Origin: Zeugodacus cucurbitae
Lineage: Eukaryota > Arthropoda > Insecta > Diptera > Tephritidae
NCBI RefSeq assembly: GCF_028554725.1
Contig: NC_071669.1
Location: 48,253,501 to 48,317,500 of the forward strand
Length of the DNA: 64,000 nt
Direction: 5' to 3'
The position numbers and the translations under genes were made by a program. The notes below the pieces were generated by a model that worked only from the letters and a program-made list of their open reading frames with translations, searched no databases and was not told the DNA's origin. Below are positions 1 through 13,100 of the stretch, piece after piece; the stretch's first letter is position 1; the number at the start of each line of letters is the position of its first letter.

Positions 1-2569
1 CAATAAAAAATCAAACTAAAGACAACAAAGGAATCGAGCAGTCATTCAACTCGCTTAGCCACCACCAACAACCAACACCCCACTACCAGTTTTGGAACGT
101 CAAAAAGCGCAGATGTCCGCAAAAGACGTAAATACCAACGCAACAAACTCAAAGAATACCGTTGCATACCAACTACTACCGCCTGCCTGCGCTGTCCGCC
201 CCTCAGCGCGCAACAGCAACAAGGCGTCAAGAGAAATCTTCCCACGGTCGCGAAACGCGTATGCTTTCCGCCCAACAACACAACAGAACAGCAAGCAACA
301 ATGAATAGCGGCAAGGTAACGCGCAGAAAAAGTAAAAAACGAAAATCACTGCACACAAATCACACGAATAACAAATCACCCTCTCTGCCTGCGTGCGAAC
401 AAATCGGTACACGAAACAGTTTGGCGAACGCAAAGGTAAGCGCTACCCACCCCGGCCAACGCCAGGCCAAAGGAACAGTGCGCGCATGTGCAACCCCCTA
501 ACTTTTGGCGGGAAACGTAAAATCAAGAAGACGACAAGACGTCATAGCGACTCGTTGTATTGTTGCCACTGCGTCTGCGCGAACAGCAGCGCGGCGCAAA
601 TGAATGACGAACTGTGCGCAGGACAGCAGCGGCGCTCGCAGTGGTGGCTGTGTAGGTAAGGAGGGAAGAGGCGGTGAATAATAAACATAATAATAATAAT
701 AACGGTGTGTGGTGCGCATTTGCCACTTCTGCGTCTTGCGCCCATTTAGGGGTGGTACTTAATGCCGTTACTTTTGAAGTGCGCAAGCGAACTTTCTCAA
801 CGTCAACAGGCGCAATAAGCGGCAATCAACAATCTGAAAGCGGCAATGTCAAGAAGTAAATGCATAACAACAGCGCGCCGCGAACAAAAGTCAAGAAACA
901 AGCGGCTTTTATGCGCAAACATACAAGCGGTGCGGCAACAAAGCGCCTGCGCACACCGAAGCCTGCAAGCGGTTGTGGGTCGCTGCGCTTCTTTCCATTC
1001 CTTACCTGAATGCGTTGGGCGGCTGCGCAGTGCGCTTCAGAATGTTGGTGGCTGCTTATATTGCGTATTACTCAACAATGCAACAACAACAACAATTCCT
1101 GTCACATCAGCCTAATAAATCGCTTTTGACACGGCTGACTACCGGAATCTTTAATTTCGTGCAATGCCGCTAGCGCAGAAGACTCTCGCATCCCTGCTGC
1201 AAGTAGCGCTTGCGCAGTTGAGCTCTGCGCCTTTCTTATTCTTGACTGCCTTCCGCTCGCTTGCGCTGTCTTCACTTGAAACTGCACTTCCGCACCCCAG
1301 CGCGTTGGGGGATGTGTTTCGCCAGCCGAGCGCGTTAGTCCTTGCACCTTTTGTTTACGAAAATTGCTCAAGGCAATTGTATGCGCGCCGCAAAGGGCAT
1401 TTACCTTCGCCTCAGACATGGCTAAGAGTTGAGATTTTATTGAAAGTACGTATGTATGTACAAATGTTTGTGTGAGGCAGCGCTAATGCCCATTTGTGTA
1501 TTTCTTAATTTCGATTATTGTTTGCGTCGCCCGCTGGCGCTTCCAGCTCTTTGCTTCTAGCTGCTTGCTTTGTAAGCCTTTCCACCCGCTGCGTAATGGG
1601 TTCACTCGACCGGAATAAAAGCTGAGCGAACTGCTTTGTGCGTGGTTTGCAATTATGAAGGCATTTAGTTGTAGAAATCTGTCGAAATTTGAGCACACAT
1701 TTTTGTTGTGATCGTGGGAAGCAATTTGGCGCACAGCTGCTATAAACTTCTAGTGATGTAAAGGCACGATTTGGAACGATTTCATCTGAATATTCTTTCT
1801 ACCGATGAAAAAATCGTTTTTTGAAACAATTCGTTTATAAACAAGAAAGTCTACTCTTATACACTTCCATAGTAACTATGCGATGTTTCGATGAGTCCAT
1901 GGTATGTTCCAAACTACTGTATCGTTGAGCAAACGGTAGAAGTTAATGGAATAACATTTAGTTTGTTAGATCAAAGGTCATTTCCACATATTGAAAGATA
2001 AGACTCGGTATATAAGACTTTCATGTATTCAAAATACCCTGCAAAAGTATTATATTAAGGATTTCTGGAAACGGAATTCGATTAAAGAACTATCTGTAGA
2101 ATAGAATTTCATTTCAAGATGGAATTCGATGGACCGGCGACGATGGCCAAACGCTACTGGAAATGCGGGCATTCCTGGGATGTAGATATATATTTGGCAT
2201 GGGAAAAGTGCTTCATTAATCAAAGCCATTTGCAGACTTAAGGCTTGTTAGATGCGCATTTGTCAAATGCACAAAAGTCTAAAAAAACTAAAACTATTTT
2301 TTTATTAAATAAATCGCTTATAAATTTTTTATATAAGGTCCCCGTGAATTTGTACACCAATAATATCATAACAGTCTTAATAATGTATTGAGCTGAAAAT
2401 TTCACGATGGATGAGTGAAGAGATAAATTATTATCACAATTTCTATTTATAAACCGATTTCGATCGTATTTTAGCTTTTATGATTTTTGGATCTGATAAG
2501 CAAAATATTTCTTTTTAAGAACTTTTATTAAAGTTTAGCTTAGAAACGACAATTTTTTTATAGTAGGGG
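1..2569. other. No recognised gene; GC-richer, CAA/CAG-rich intergenic or intronic DNA
   Basis: The first 1.7 kb is unusually GC-rich for this window and contains many short chance-length reading frames on both strands (none over about 105 codons), with CAA and AAC runs typical of dipteran UTRs and introns. None of the translations resembles a family I know. From about 1740 the DNA turns AT-rich and featureless until the LINE relic at 2570. An unannotated 5' UTR or promoter region is possible but not shown. Confidence 0.4.
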
Positions 2570-3770
2570 GAAGCGTCGAAAGCCGGAGGGCGGAACTTTA
2601 ATCCTCTAAACCTAACCTACTCCCACCTCAAGACTCTCCCACGGAACCACCGGATTAAGTATTACTTCGTGGTAGTGACAATACTAGTTTAGGTCTGCTT
2701 TATGGAACGGACTGACAGACGCCTAACCTGTTGTACCGGTCTCAGTTCTATCATAATTAAAGCTGCCACTTCGCTAATAGCTTTTCACTTATTAGAGGAC
2801 TGACACATAAGTGCAGTCAAGTTTTCCACCGTAAAACTACACCCAAGTGCAGTTTCCACCCTCTCCCTTACGTTCAAAAATCGAGGGCAGTGAAAAAATA
2901 CGTGTTCGGAGTCTTCTATGGACTCCGTAAACAACGGACACTACGGACTACCGTCGAGATGGAATTTGGAGATAGTTTCTAAAGCACCCATGTCCACTTA
3001 ATATTTGGGTCAGATGAAAGTTCAGGTCCCCATGCTGTCTATTTATCCATTAATGGATGCCAGGGATAAGTCTGTGAGTCCACCGTATTTTGGTTGAGGT
3101 TTTCAACCGCAGCTGCCACGTTGTTATACTCTTATTTCTCTCTTCTCTCTCTTTTGTTTCTGTAGATTCTGATAGTTTGCTTAATCTTGCGAATTCGGGG
3201 CGGCATACTTGTCAATACTTCAGCATGGGCCCATATTGGGACCGCATATGATATTATGGATCTCATAGCTTTTGCAATTAGAAATCGCCGGCTGAAATTA
3301 TTGTTGTTATAAATTATATTTGCTTTATTTGATGTGTACGCCAAGTGTTCCTGGAATTTAAGCTTAGAGTCTAATATTACCCCTAGTTACTTCTACTGTG
3401 CCTGTGAGGTAATCTCACAATCCCCTATAGTTAGGGGATTCATCAATCATCAATTTTGCTGATGCTTATGAGCAATACTTCGATTTTGTGCTCAGCCAGT
3501 TCCAAACTCATGGAAGAGAACCATTGTCGTAGACTATTTATACATTCATTGCATTTGATGCTGAGGTCAGCTATGTGCTTAGTCACTGCTACCATTATAA
3601 GGTCGTCGGCATATGCGATTAAATTCACAGTTTTTGATTGTTGTATTTTTAGCACCCCATCATGCACTAGGTTCCATAAAAGGGGGCCTAAAACCCATCC
3701 TTGCGGTAGTCCCCTCGAAACAGAGTAGCTCTTTGTGCCTTCGTCCGTGTCGAATATCAGTCTACTATTT
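2570..3770 (-). mobile_element. R1-clade non-LTR retrotransposon relic (RT and C-terminal zinc knuckle)
   Basis: Read on the minus strand, 3667-3735 encodes GLPQGWVLGPLLWN, the loop and palm region of a LINE reverse transcriptase. It is followed at 3443-3667 by the catalytic box AYADDL and the downstream segment with LELAEHKIEVLLIS. After a break, 3132-3344 gives ISYAVPIWAHAE, the usual R1-type post-RT block, and about 2865-2930 gives DSEHVFFHCPRF, the C-terminal Cys/His motif of R1-like elements. Stops and frameshifts separate these blocks, and the endonuclease and 5' half are missing, so it is a dead, 5'-truncated copy. The clade call rests on family knowledge of motif order; Loa or Jockey relatives are less likely. 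Confidence 0.7.
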
Positions 3771-4398
3771 TCAAAAAAAACTCATTATTATTTTTAGAAG
3801 GCGTGTAGCATACAAACAAACATAGATTAGAAATTTATATCGAAATTAACGGCTCTTTGTTTCTTTTGGGAACACTACAAAAATCCTTTTGAATAAGAAA
3901 CGCCTTCTACGTCTTCTAGTATAAAATTGATTCATGATAGCACAGACTAAGATGTTTGCAAAATTATCACAGTACCTGAACTACAGTTATGGCAACCAAC
4001 CATGACTCCAGGCCAAAAAGCAGACTCGCGCAACTGATTGATTTCGGAACAATTCCAAATACTAAATTATTATTATAAAATCGATTGTATTATGTTTTAA
4101 CAATGATTTCGAGAAAGAGACCGCCGCGGTTGGCTCGAATAAATTTCAACTGAGAGGACAATTTTTGACAAATTTTTGCAATTGGGCCTTATTTCGGCAA
4201 TAAAGGTTGTTCCGGAAGAAATCTGTTCATTATAAAATGGCGAACCGAACTGAGTACGAATCTGAAAAAAACCTCATTGAAAACCACAAGTCTAAAAAAA
4301 ACCGTTATTATGTAAATTCAATAATGTTGTTGGTGAGTGGGAACAATTTCTATTTGTCAATATGCGCGTATATATCTACATACTACATTATTTATTAC

Positions 4399-4432
<34 letters not shown>

Positions 4433-5785
4433 CTATAATAATTAATCTTAGCATGTATGCGCATGCAAATATTCGTGTGACTCACGCTGTGCGTTAAAAT
4501 TGACATTTAATTGTATTTATTGTTTTCTTTGTCATTGTTTGCTGTTGTTGCCTTGGCTGCAGTCACAAGCAACCTTTTACGATTATTGCCAATCGATGGT
4601 GCAAATATTATTGCCAATCGGCGCATTTGTTTGGTATTCTTGCGGCGTGCTGCAGCTGCCACTAATGTCATGCCACTTCAAACACACCACCACAGACATT
4701 GTATTTGTTGTTGCTATTGTTGTTGTTATTGCCAAACGCTGTTATTTCAATTAAAGATGCAAATCAATGCATGAAATGAAATTGTGGCATTTTTATTTAT
4801 TTGTTCACGAGTGGATTTGTTGTTGGCGTCGTTTTTATTTTTGTTGTGATTTTATTGCATATTGAATTCTATGTGTTTTTCCAACTCTCCCTTTTACGAA
4901 ACGGCAAATATTTAGCTACATATATAAATATGTATGTATGTAAATGCATATATTAAATATATAAAAAAAAAAATTTGCATTTGTTGTTATTATTATTTTA
5001 ATTTATGATTCCGTTTGAGAATTATTAATATAATTTATATGTAACTCTTAAAAAATCCAATCGCCCATTCATCAGTTGTTTCCTTCTCAGAAATTGGTGT
5101 TGGCGGCTGCTTTTGACACGGCTGCATTTAATTTAGTGACAAATGTCAACAAATCTGACAGCTGCTGTCACTTTTGCCTACTACTGTATGACAATTTTAT
5201 CAATTTTCATATCTTGTATGCAAAAATGTGAGTTCCTTTTTATTTTTTAAGGCTATCTGTAATTTCATCTAGTACAAATAAATTGCCTACCAAGTAGTTT
5301 TGTTGTAAATTAAAAATAACTATTAAAATTTATTGTGATCAAATACTGTAATTTATTATATATTTATCAAGCTCTTGATTATCAAGGTACAATTAAAAAA
5401 GTCGATTTTTCAGGAGAGCGGTTTAAAGTTTTCAATTGTCTCTTATTTAGTAAATATGAACTACAGTGCTCAGTATAAGTGGACAAAAAAGAGTGTACTA
5501 AGGCTTTTTCTTAGGCATAAACCTAATTTGAATTATGTCGGTATTAGGGAAAAACTTAAAAAAATTCGTCGTCATAAGTTAAATGTGTCGTTTTTTGCCT
5601 AATTCTGGCACAAATTAAATGTGCCGATGTTGTGGTTAAAAAATAATGCAACATAACAAGTTTAATAACGGCACATTCTTATTTCACGGTTTATCGGAAT
5701 TAAATTTGTATACAATATGGACAATGACATTGCGCACATTTCTGCATAATTAATTCAAAAATCGTAATTGTGGGCGATATGTATA
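3771..5785. other. No recognised gene; AT-rich intergenic DNA
   Basis: Apart from the tetranucleotide repeat at 4401-4428 and TTGTTGTT-rich stretches around 4690-4860, I see nothing assignable. A Tc1-like terminus-like string near 5465-5490 has no visible partner. Confidence 0.4.
4401..4428. repeat. (ATGT)n microsatellite
   Basis: Seven uninterrupted ATGT units. Confidence 0.95.
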
Positions 5786-6502
5786 TTAAGGGGCACACCT
5801 AGTGTAATGGCCTAAAAAAAGGTGATTTTTGGGAATTTTATTAAAAAACTACTTTATCAATTATTTCAAAATTTTAAGAATATATTTATACATGTTTCAA
5901 GAGTATACAGTGAAATTTTTGAAATAAAAAATTAAATATTTTTTAAGTTATAGTCGATCTCCAACGGCGCGAAAAAAAGGTCCTTCACTACTGCAGTGAT
6001 TCTGGCCTTCTCCGTGGATGAAATCTAAAAAAAAAAAAATTCTCCTTAAACTAGATAATATTGTCTGTACAGTGACCTACGATAAAAAAAAAATCAAAAA
6101 TTGACAATATGGCGACTTTAAAAAAAAATAGTCGAATTTTACCCAAAATTTTGGTCGTTTTTGGCTGCCAAAATTCGATTTTTTGATCAGATCAAAAATC
6201 GATAGGTCATTGTACGGAGACCTATGTATATAAAGAACATGTAAAAAAAACTCGATAGTGATCGGATCATTTGTTTTTGAGTAATCACTGCAGCAAATTC
6301 TGAAAATGATGTTTCGAGAAAAACCGCGTTTAAAGATAAAATGATCGTTTTCACCGTTACCGAGCGGCTGCTCTTTAAATTGCTATAACTCAAAAACTAT
6401 TTCAGATATCGATTTGAAATTTTAATATGTTATTTTTAAAGGTGTAATCTACCGAAATATGAATATACGAAATTGAAATTTCACACTAGGTATGCCCCTT
6501 AA
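5786..6502. mobile_element. TTAA-flanked terminal-inverted-repeat element, copy 1 (MITE-like)
   Basis: The ends are inverted repeats: the left reads GGGGCACACCTAGTGT and the right, reverse complemented, GGGGCATACCTAGTGT. The 709-bp body (5790-6498) is bounded by TTAA at 5786-5789 and 6499-6502. TTAA target-site duplications are the hallmark of piggyBac-superfamily insertion. The interior is AT-rich and non-coding, so it would be non-autonomous. It includes a 7-bp-stem hairpin (ATAGGTC...GACCTAT, about 6200-6225). A diverged relative lies at 48227-49206, which supports a real family. The piggyBac link is inference from TTAA only. Confidence 0.7.
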
Positions 6503-6694
6503 AATTGAACATAATTGGCCTTTGGAACAAAAATATGAATAATAGTACCCAAGAAATTTTAAATGACAAATCATGCATCAAAAAGGGATTGATGAAGGAT
6601 ATAAATTTCCTTCAGTTAAGGTAATATTAAATCAAGAAGGCAATTTAATTAAACAAAATATTTAAGTTTCAAGAAAAACTTACTCAAAAACAAA

Positions 6695-7545
6695 AATAAA
6701 ACAACTAAGAGTTCGGGTGTAACCGAACATTTTATACCCTCGCAATTTATTTGCTTAATTTTTTTAAGATAGCACACAATTTGGTCCATATATTCGGCAT
6801 ATATGTATATGGCATATCCATTGAAAGTTTGAAAATCCAAGCCGATTTCATTTTTGGCACGGTGGCATACTATTAGAAGAAAAATATTCCCTCTGAATTT
6901 CCTCAAAATATCTGAGAGATTTACCTATATTTTCGATAATAAATTTATTAGAAGCACTGAGGTCTTCATGTTTGATATATGGGGCCTTAAAGACTTATGG
7001 TTCGATTTCGGTAATATTTAGAATTGCGATGCCACACTATAAATGCAGCATTTGTGCTATTTGACGGTTAAGATATCTTCGCTAGTGCTAACTTTACATA
7101 ATGTAAAGTAAACGGTTTAGATGGAATTCAAAATTCTATGTATTTAGCTAGGAAGATATTATGAACCGAATTTTTTTTTTACCCATAAGTGGGCGGAGAC
7201 ACGCCCATTTAAAATTTTGTATACTCTTCTTTACCATCCTTAACAAGAAATTTGAGGTTTCTTTTTCCTTACTTAATGAAAGCATTTTTAGTAGTTTTCA
7301 ACATGACCTCTGTATGGGAGGTGGGCGTGGTTATAATCCGATTAATACCATTTTTGGACTATATAAGGAAGTGGCTAAAAGAAGAAACTCTAGAGCTTGG
7401 TTGATATAACTTCGTTAGTTTATGAGATATGCACAAAAAACATAGTATGGGGCGCCCACTTTCCAAAAAAAAATTACATTGCATTACAAATATGCCCCAG
7501 TGCGATCATTTGTACCAAGTTTTACTTTTATACTTCTTCAGCGTA
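6695..7545 (-). mobile_element. Helentron/DINE-1-like repeat, copy 1 (5'-truncated)
   Basis: Contains the family's 3'-terminal hairpin, seen on the plus strand as GTTCGGGTGTAACCGAAC (6711-6728), next to the subterminal motif TTATACCCTCGCAA. It is followed by blocks shared with the other copies, such as ATATGGGGCCTTAAA, CCCATAAGTGGGCGG and GTATGGGAGGTGGGCGTGG. The (GGAC)n tract and the opposite terminus are missing. Orientation is assigned from comparison with DINE-1, where the stem-loop end is 3'. Confidence 0.65.
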
Positions 7546-10500
7546 AATATCGTCAATATCTCATTAAATTAACGAAATCATACAGACCGCACCAATTTTT
7601 TTTAATTCTGAATTCAATTTAATTTTAATTCTGATGTAGTCTACAACAATTTCTGTCACAAATGAGTGTTGGATAACAACTGCTTCTGTTCCGGACTTTT
7701 TATAAGCCAGGTCAAGATCTCTGTTCAATGAAAAATTCATCGGATACAAAGTCGTACTGATGAGATTCAATTTGTAAACTAAAACTAACAAATATGTTTC
7801 AATTTCTATTCGATTTTAGACACTCCAGGCTCATGGCTGACTCAGTCAAAATCTCATTAGAAGTAAATAGCTTAGACAATAGTACATCTTATCTGAGCAA
7901 CACAATATTCAAATTCGGAAGTGGAACTTATAGGAAATTTCAAATGATCCCAATTAAAATGGATGCAATATTAATGAAAGAAACGAATTCACTCGAATCT
8001 GCCGCACATCCTCATTCATCCAATAATTAAAAGACACATGAGTCTCACTTTTTCAATATCCGGAATTCGCAGACCCAAATTTCGAACTATCTCCTAACTG
8101 CCGGGAAAGTTTTTGAGAAATTCTTTCTGACTAGAGTGTTCTAGAGAAATTATAAAGGACTTTTAGTTATAAATCGAATGTTTTTTTGAGCAGAGCAGAG
8201 TAAAACAGTAACTGCCGAATTTATTTCCATAATGAGCTAAGCTCAACATTTATGCAAAGCTGGTTGTAACATAAATCTTGTGAATTTACCATATCGTTGC
8301 TGCCTTATAATCTGCTGCTTGTGTAATTAATGCAAACGATTAACCCAACGGCTATCAGACAGCAAATCTTGAGCAGACAAGTGGTTAAAAAATACAACAA
8401 TATAAAAAGGTGAAAAAGTATGCATGCGGTAAAAGAAACTGCGGTGAAAGATGGAGAAAGGGAAACTCATTTGCGAAATTTCATGCTAAATGAGAGAAAG
8501 AGAGAACGCCAAATTAGCTGCAACAGCCAGCAGCAATAAGCTCATTCAGTAAAAAATTAAAAATCTTAATGAAAATCTTGTTTTGCTGCATACAGATTTA
8601 TCGTATATATGTATATGTGTATATATTTCCATGATTTTTTTTAACCCTTTCTGAAATAAATTACTGAATGGCGAAAATAAATGAATGAATGAATAAATAA
8701 AGTGAGTGAAACGAATAAACTGTTGAATGAACAGTTTGTGTTGCTACTAAAACAACAACAACAAATTGTAATTGATGACTACTTGATGTTGTTGTTGTTA
8801 TTATTGTGAGTTTAATCACACTAAGTTTGTATGTAAGTTAAGCTTTTATTAGCTACTTAGCTGTGTTACGTCTACGCTTTAGCACAACAACAAACACATA
8901 TGAGTGTTTATTGTGATATTGTTGTTGTTGTGGTATTACAAAATTGATTTCATTGTTGATTAGCTGGGTTAAATGAGCCAAATGACCACCCAAATCAAGT
9001 GAATATTGTTAAGCCAACCGCTGGGACAACAAAAACAACAATTAATGAGTGTTGCGCCACAGTTCCAACAAAAAATACAACAACAACAACAAACAAATAA
9101 GCAACATTTAAAGCGACATGCACATAAACGACAGCGATTAAATAAACAAAAAATGTTTTTGTTGTCTTTGTTGCTGACAGTGCTACCGTTATGGTTGGGC
9201 AATTAGTATTACCTGGGTCAACACATAGAAGCGCACATACGCGTGTGTGCTTACTAGACTCCATCACCAGCACACTTGGTTGGTGCACAAATAAATTTAT
9301 TAGCCAGTCTGTAACACCAGCCCAGAGCTTGATTGACTGGCCGCTTAAGTAGCGTCCGCTTTTGATTGGCACCCAAGCAAACCGTCAGTGTTGGCCACAA
9401 AGCGCTCTTTGTGCGGTGGGGGCAGGCGATCGCTTAGCAGCTTCCGCAAAGCGCGCAAAAGCATTAAGAGCGTATAATAAATAATTTCCGCATGAAATTT
9501 TTTACCCACTGCTGGAGTTGTTGTTGCTGTTGTGGGTTGTTGCCAAGTCAGCATTACCAGTTTGTTTGGCGTTTGCTTTCCACTACGGTTTCCGACCAAC
9601 CAACGCTACGCCATCGCCGCCGACACCAGCAATTACAAGCTCTCATACATATTTACACACACTCTCGCATATATACTTACATACACCTATTGTCCAGTTG
9701 CAACACCTCGCCTCATTCACAGAGTAACTTCCTTGGCAGCACCGCTATGCGGCTGATTTTCTTTCAACGAGATTTACTGTTACAACTGTCAGTACTGTTG
9801 TTGTCATTGTTTTATTTTTGTTGTTCTGTCACTGTTGTTGTTGTTTTTTGTTAACAATTTTTTATTGTTGTCATTGGGTTGTTTGCAATTTCCCACGTAT
9901 AAAATTAATTATGTACTCCCTTTCGACCGGCAGTCGGCGGCTCCCGCTCCTCCCTGTTGCCACACTTCATTAAGGCCCACAACGCAACGCGGCCCATCTG
10001 AGCCAGTATAAGTCCACGCAAACGCTGATGTTTGTAGTGAAAAACGTGTGCTTGTTGTTGTTGTGCGTTCCAGTGATTTGCTTGATTTGCTGAGTTGTTC
10101 GTTGATTGACTCGCCCCACACCCGGCTGCTTGTCGCGCCTGGCCGATTCGTTGTTATCTAAATGCCTTCATTTATCGCTATCACCACTCACACGGCTCTT
10201 CGTGGCTCTCGAAATGGGTTAATATCTCAGCAGAACATACCGGCATTGGATTACAAATCAAATGAAAACCTTAGTACTCATATATAAACACTGAGAGAAA
10301 TTATTGTCATCTCAACTTTCGTTATACGTTTAAGTGATTTATCCTATCAAGGAAGGGTCCTAGTTTGAGATTCTATATTGATTTTCGTTGGAGTCGCACG
10401 AGTAGAGAATATCCGTTTTTACAGTTTTGGATCTAATTTGAATGGACCCATAGGTATAGTTAGATCACCTAACCTCTTTAGAATATTAGAATATTCATTT

Positions 10501-10675
10501 TTAGTTTAGAGTCAGATTAGCTGTTTCTTTTTTTGTTTTGTCTCTGACCGCGAGCATAAATTCTCTTATATACACATAATGGATAACTTTTTCTTATACT
10601 CTTGATGTGATCCGATTAAGAAACCTCTTATGATGATGGCTTATGATATGGACCAATTACATAAATATAGGTAAA
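7546..10675. other. No recognised gene; low-complexity intergenic DNA
   Basis: AT-rich DNA with many TTGTTG/CAACAA runs (8740-8960, 9040-9100, 9515-9545, 9790-9860). Open frames here (for example 8995-9372 minus, 9492-9854 plus) consist mainly of low-complexity translation of these runs and match no family I know. Confidence 0.4.
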
Positions 10676-11829
10676 AACAAGTAAGGAAGGGCTAAGTTCG
10701 GGTGTAACCGAACATTTTATACTCCCGCAATTTATTTATTTAACTTTATTTATATTATATAATACACAATTTGACCCACATATTCGTCACATATATTGTA
10801 TAAAGTCTATTGAAAGTTGGAAACTATAATATTAGGGTAGAAACACCGAGGTCCTCGTGTTCGATATATGGGGCCTTAAAAACCTATGGTCCGATTTCGG
10901 CGATTTTTAGACTGGGGCTGCCACACTATTAACATAGTATTTGTGCAAAGTTCTGCACCGATATCTTCACTAGTACTTACTTTATATATTGTAAAGTAAA
11001 CGATTCAGATCGTCTTCAAAGTTCTGGTATATAGGAAATAGGCGTAGTTGTGAAGCGATTTGGCCTATTTTCATTTGACCTATCATTTGGATCTAAGGAA
11101 ACTAATATGCAACAAGTTTCTTTGAAATCGGTCGAGTAGTTCCTGAGGTATGGTTTTTGACCCATAAGTGGGCGATGCCACGCCCATTTTCCATTTTGTA
11201 AAAAAATCTGAGTGCAGCTTTCATCTGCCATTTCTTATGTGAAATTTAGTGTTTCTGGCGGTTTTCGTTAGTGAGTTAACCCACTTTAAGTAATTTTCAA
11301 CCTAACCTTTGTATGGGAGGTGGGCGTGGTTATTATCCGATTCCTTTCATTTTTGCACTGTATCAAGAAGTGGCTAAAAAATGTACAAAAAACCTATTTG
11401 GGGGAAGGGCCACGCCCACCTCCCCAAAAAAATTACATCCAAATATGCCCCTTTATAGTGCGATCCTTTGTACCAAATTTTACTTCCATAGCTTTATTTA
11501 TGGAGTTATGGCACTTTATGTGTTATGTGTTTATGGGCGTGGCAGTGGTCCGATTTTGCTCATTTTCGAAAGCAACCTTCCTATGGTGCCAAGAAATAAG
11601 TGTGCCAAGTTTCATCAAGATATCTTAATTTTTACTCAAGTTACAGTTTGCCCAGAAGGACGGACGGACGGACGGACAGACAGACATTCGGATTTGAACT
11701 CCACTCTTCACCCTGATCACTTTGGTATATATAACCCTATATCTAACTCTTTTAGTTTTGGGTGTTACAAACAACCGTTATGTGAACAAAACTATAATAC
11801 TCTCTAGCAACTTTGTTGCGAGAGTATAA
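10676..11829 (-). mobile_element. Helentron/DINE-1-like repeat, copy 2 (both ends present)
   Basis: The most complete copy, 1154 bp. Left end: AACAAGTAAGGAAGGGCTAA, then hairpin GTTCGGGTGTAACCGAAC (10696-10713), then TTATACTCCCGCAA (about 10717-10730). Right end: a second hairpin, ACTCTCTAGCAAC-TTT-GTTGCGAGAGT, ending in AGAGTATAA at 11829. The inner motifs at the two ends are inverted repeats of each other (TTATACTCYCGCAA / TTGCGAGAGTATAA). A (GGAC)n/(AGAC)n tract sits at about 11658-11685. The subterminal inverted repeats, short GTCC-type microsatellite and terminal stem-loop are the architecture described for DINE-1/Helentron non-autonomous Helitrons. A 164-codon open frame (11313-11807) is non-genic translation of the repeat. 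Confidence 0.7.
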
Positions 11830-12239
11830 TTACTTCTGTATTTGAAAGATCAAGTGGAGAAGAATTGGACTTTCGCGAGGGTTCTGAATTGACAAGAGTC
11901 GCGTAAATTAAGGAAAAAAGACGGATGGGAACTTCTCAAGAGGTATAGCTTTTATCATGTACCGAACCTTAACGGCTTTTTCTAGTTTACTTTTAATAAA
12001 AAAAATCTTAACCCTGTCTCTGAAAAATCTAGAAAGTAAAAAGTATAGATGATAATAATATTTAGAAAATCACCGTTGATTTTAGTCTGAAGACTCTTTA
12101 AAAGCCTAGAATCTACAGTTAAAATTTAGCATTCTTCAAATATTGCTGTCTATACACGTGAACTTAAATAAATAAGTAAAGAGCTTTTTAATAGGAACGC
12201 TACAAAAGAAGACTGATAGGGACAGCAAACGACGCCATA
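11830..12239. other. No recognised feature
   Basis: AT-rich spacer between the Helentron copy and the Tc1/mariner relic; nothing assignable. Confidence 0.4.
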
Positions 12240-12900
12240 TTTTTTCCGCTCTTTTGGCATTTCTCTTCAGTAAGGCTTCCCATTTCATCATTGTAAGATA
12301 TACGATCCAACAAGGAGTCGAAATTATTAAAATTTACTACCGAAATTCGGAGTCAGTGGCCTCAACTTTAAGAGCGCTACGTCCAATTCATTCCAATTCT
12401 AATTTCTGGCTGAATAGCTTCATCAATAAGCAAAATATTCGTTTTTGGTCAGACCGATCCACACGTACTCCAAAGGTCACCATTGCATACCGAAAAAAAT
12501 GCGGTTTGGTGAGGTTTATGCGCCGGCGGCGTCGTTAGTCCGTACTTCTTCCTTGTTACTGTGAATGGGAATCACTACCACACAATGATAACCGAATATT
12601 TTTAGCTCAAATTGGATGTTATGGACTTGGATAACATGTGGTTCCAACAAGACGAAGCCACAAGCCTCACAGCGAATGTCACAGTCTATTTTTTGAAAAC
12701 CAAGTTTGGTTCTGTTTTCTGTGGGACTACGTCATGCCAACAAGCCAGCGACGATTGATGAACTTCGTGAATGAATATCGAATGTGAAACCGCAGCAGTA
12801 TCGGCCGATTTATGCTTGAAAACCGTCGAAAACTGGTTCCATTGGGTGGCAAAGAAACTCATAACGGCGCGCCGCGGCGATAATAAGTATAACAGAAAAT
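12240..12900 (+). pseudogene. Tc1/mariner-superfamily transposase relic
   Basis: Frame-hopping conceptual translation gives, in order, FINKQNIRFWSD (about 12420), an NGNHYHTMITEYF-like block (about 12567), DLDNMWFQQDEATS (about 12620), FLWDYV (about 12719) and NKPATIDELRE (about 12742). These match the family of insect transposases with WFQQDGAT around the second catalytic Asp and the FLWGYVK-type block near the third. The region between the N-terminal helix-turn-helix and the FINKQN block seems deleted, and several frameshifts and stops are present. No terminal inverted repeats were identified, so the boundaries are approximate. Confidence 0.6.
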
Positions 12901-13092
12901 TAAAATAGTGTAGAAATTCATGAATTATATGGCGCAAACTTTCAATATTTTTCTCAGTGAATTAACGCCGGTAATACGACATAAAATTGCTATTTCCGGT
13001 CTATGTGTCGGTGGTCTTTGCGGCGGGCGCTGAATGCTCAACAACGCGCCGCAGGCGATTACCCTTCCGACCCACTAGCAAAATGAAAGAAG

Positions 13093-13100
13093 TATAAAAG
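13093..13100 (+). promoter_or_regulatory. Candidate TATA box
   Basis: TATAAAAG, a perfect core-promoter TATA element, in a GC-rich stretch. About 30 bp downstream (13122-13140) would be the initiation region, but no perfect TCAGTT initiator is seen. It precedes a possible coding exon at 13700. The element alone is weak evidence. Confidence 0.25.

Noticed and set aside
5462..5495. Tc1-like terminus string (CTACAGTGCTCAGTATAAGT) suggesting a solo inverted repeat
   Set aside because: No inverted partner or transposase remnant was found within several kb.
11313..11807. 164-codon open frame ending in a DGRTDGRTDRHSD-like repeat
   Set aside because: It is translation of the Helentron-like repeat body and its (GGAC)n tract; similar strings occur in the other copies with broken frames.
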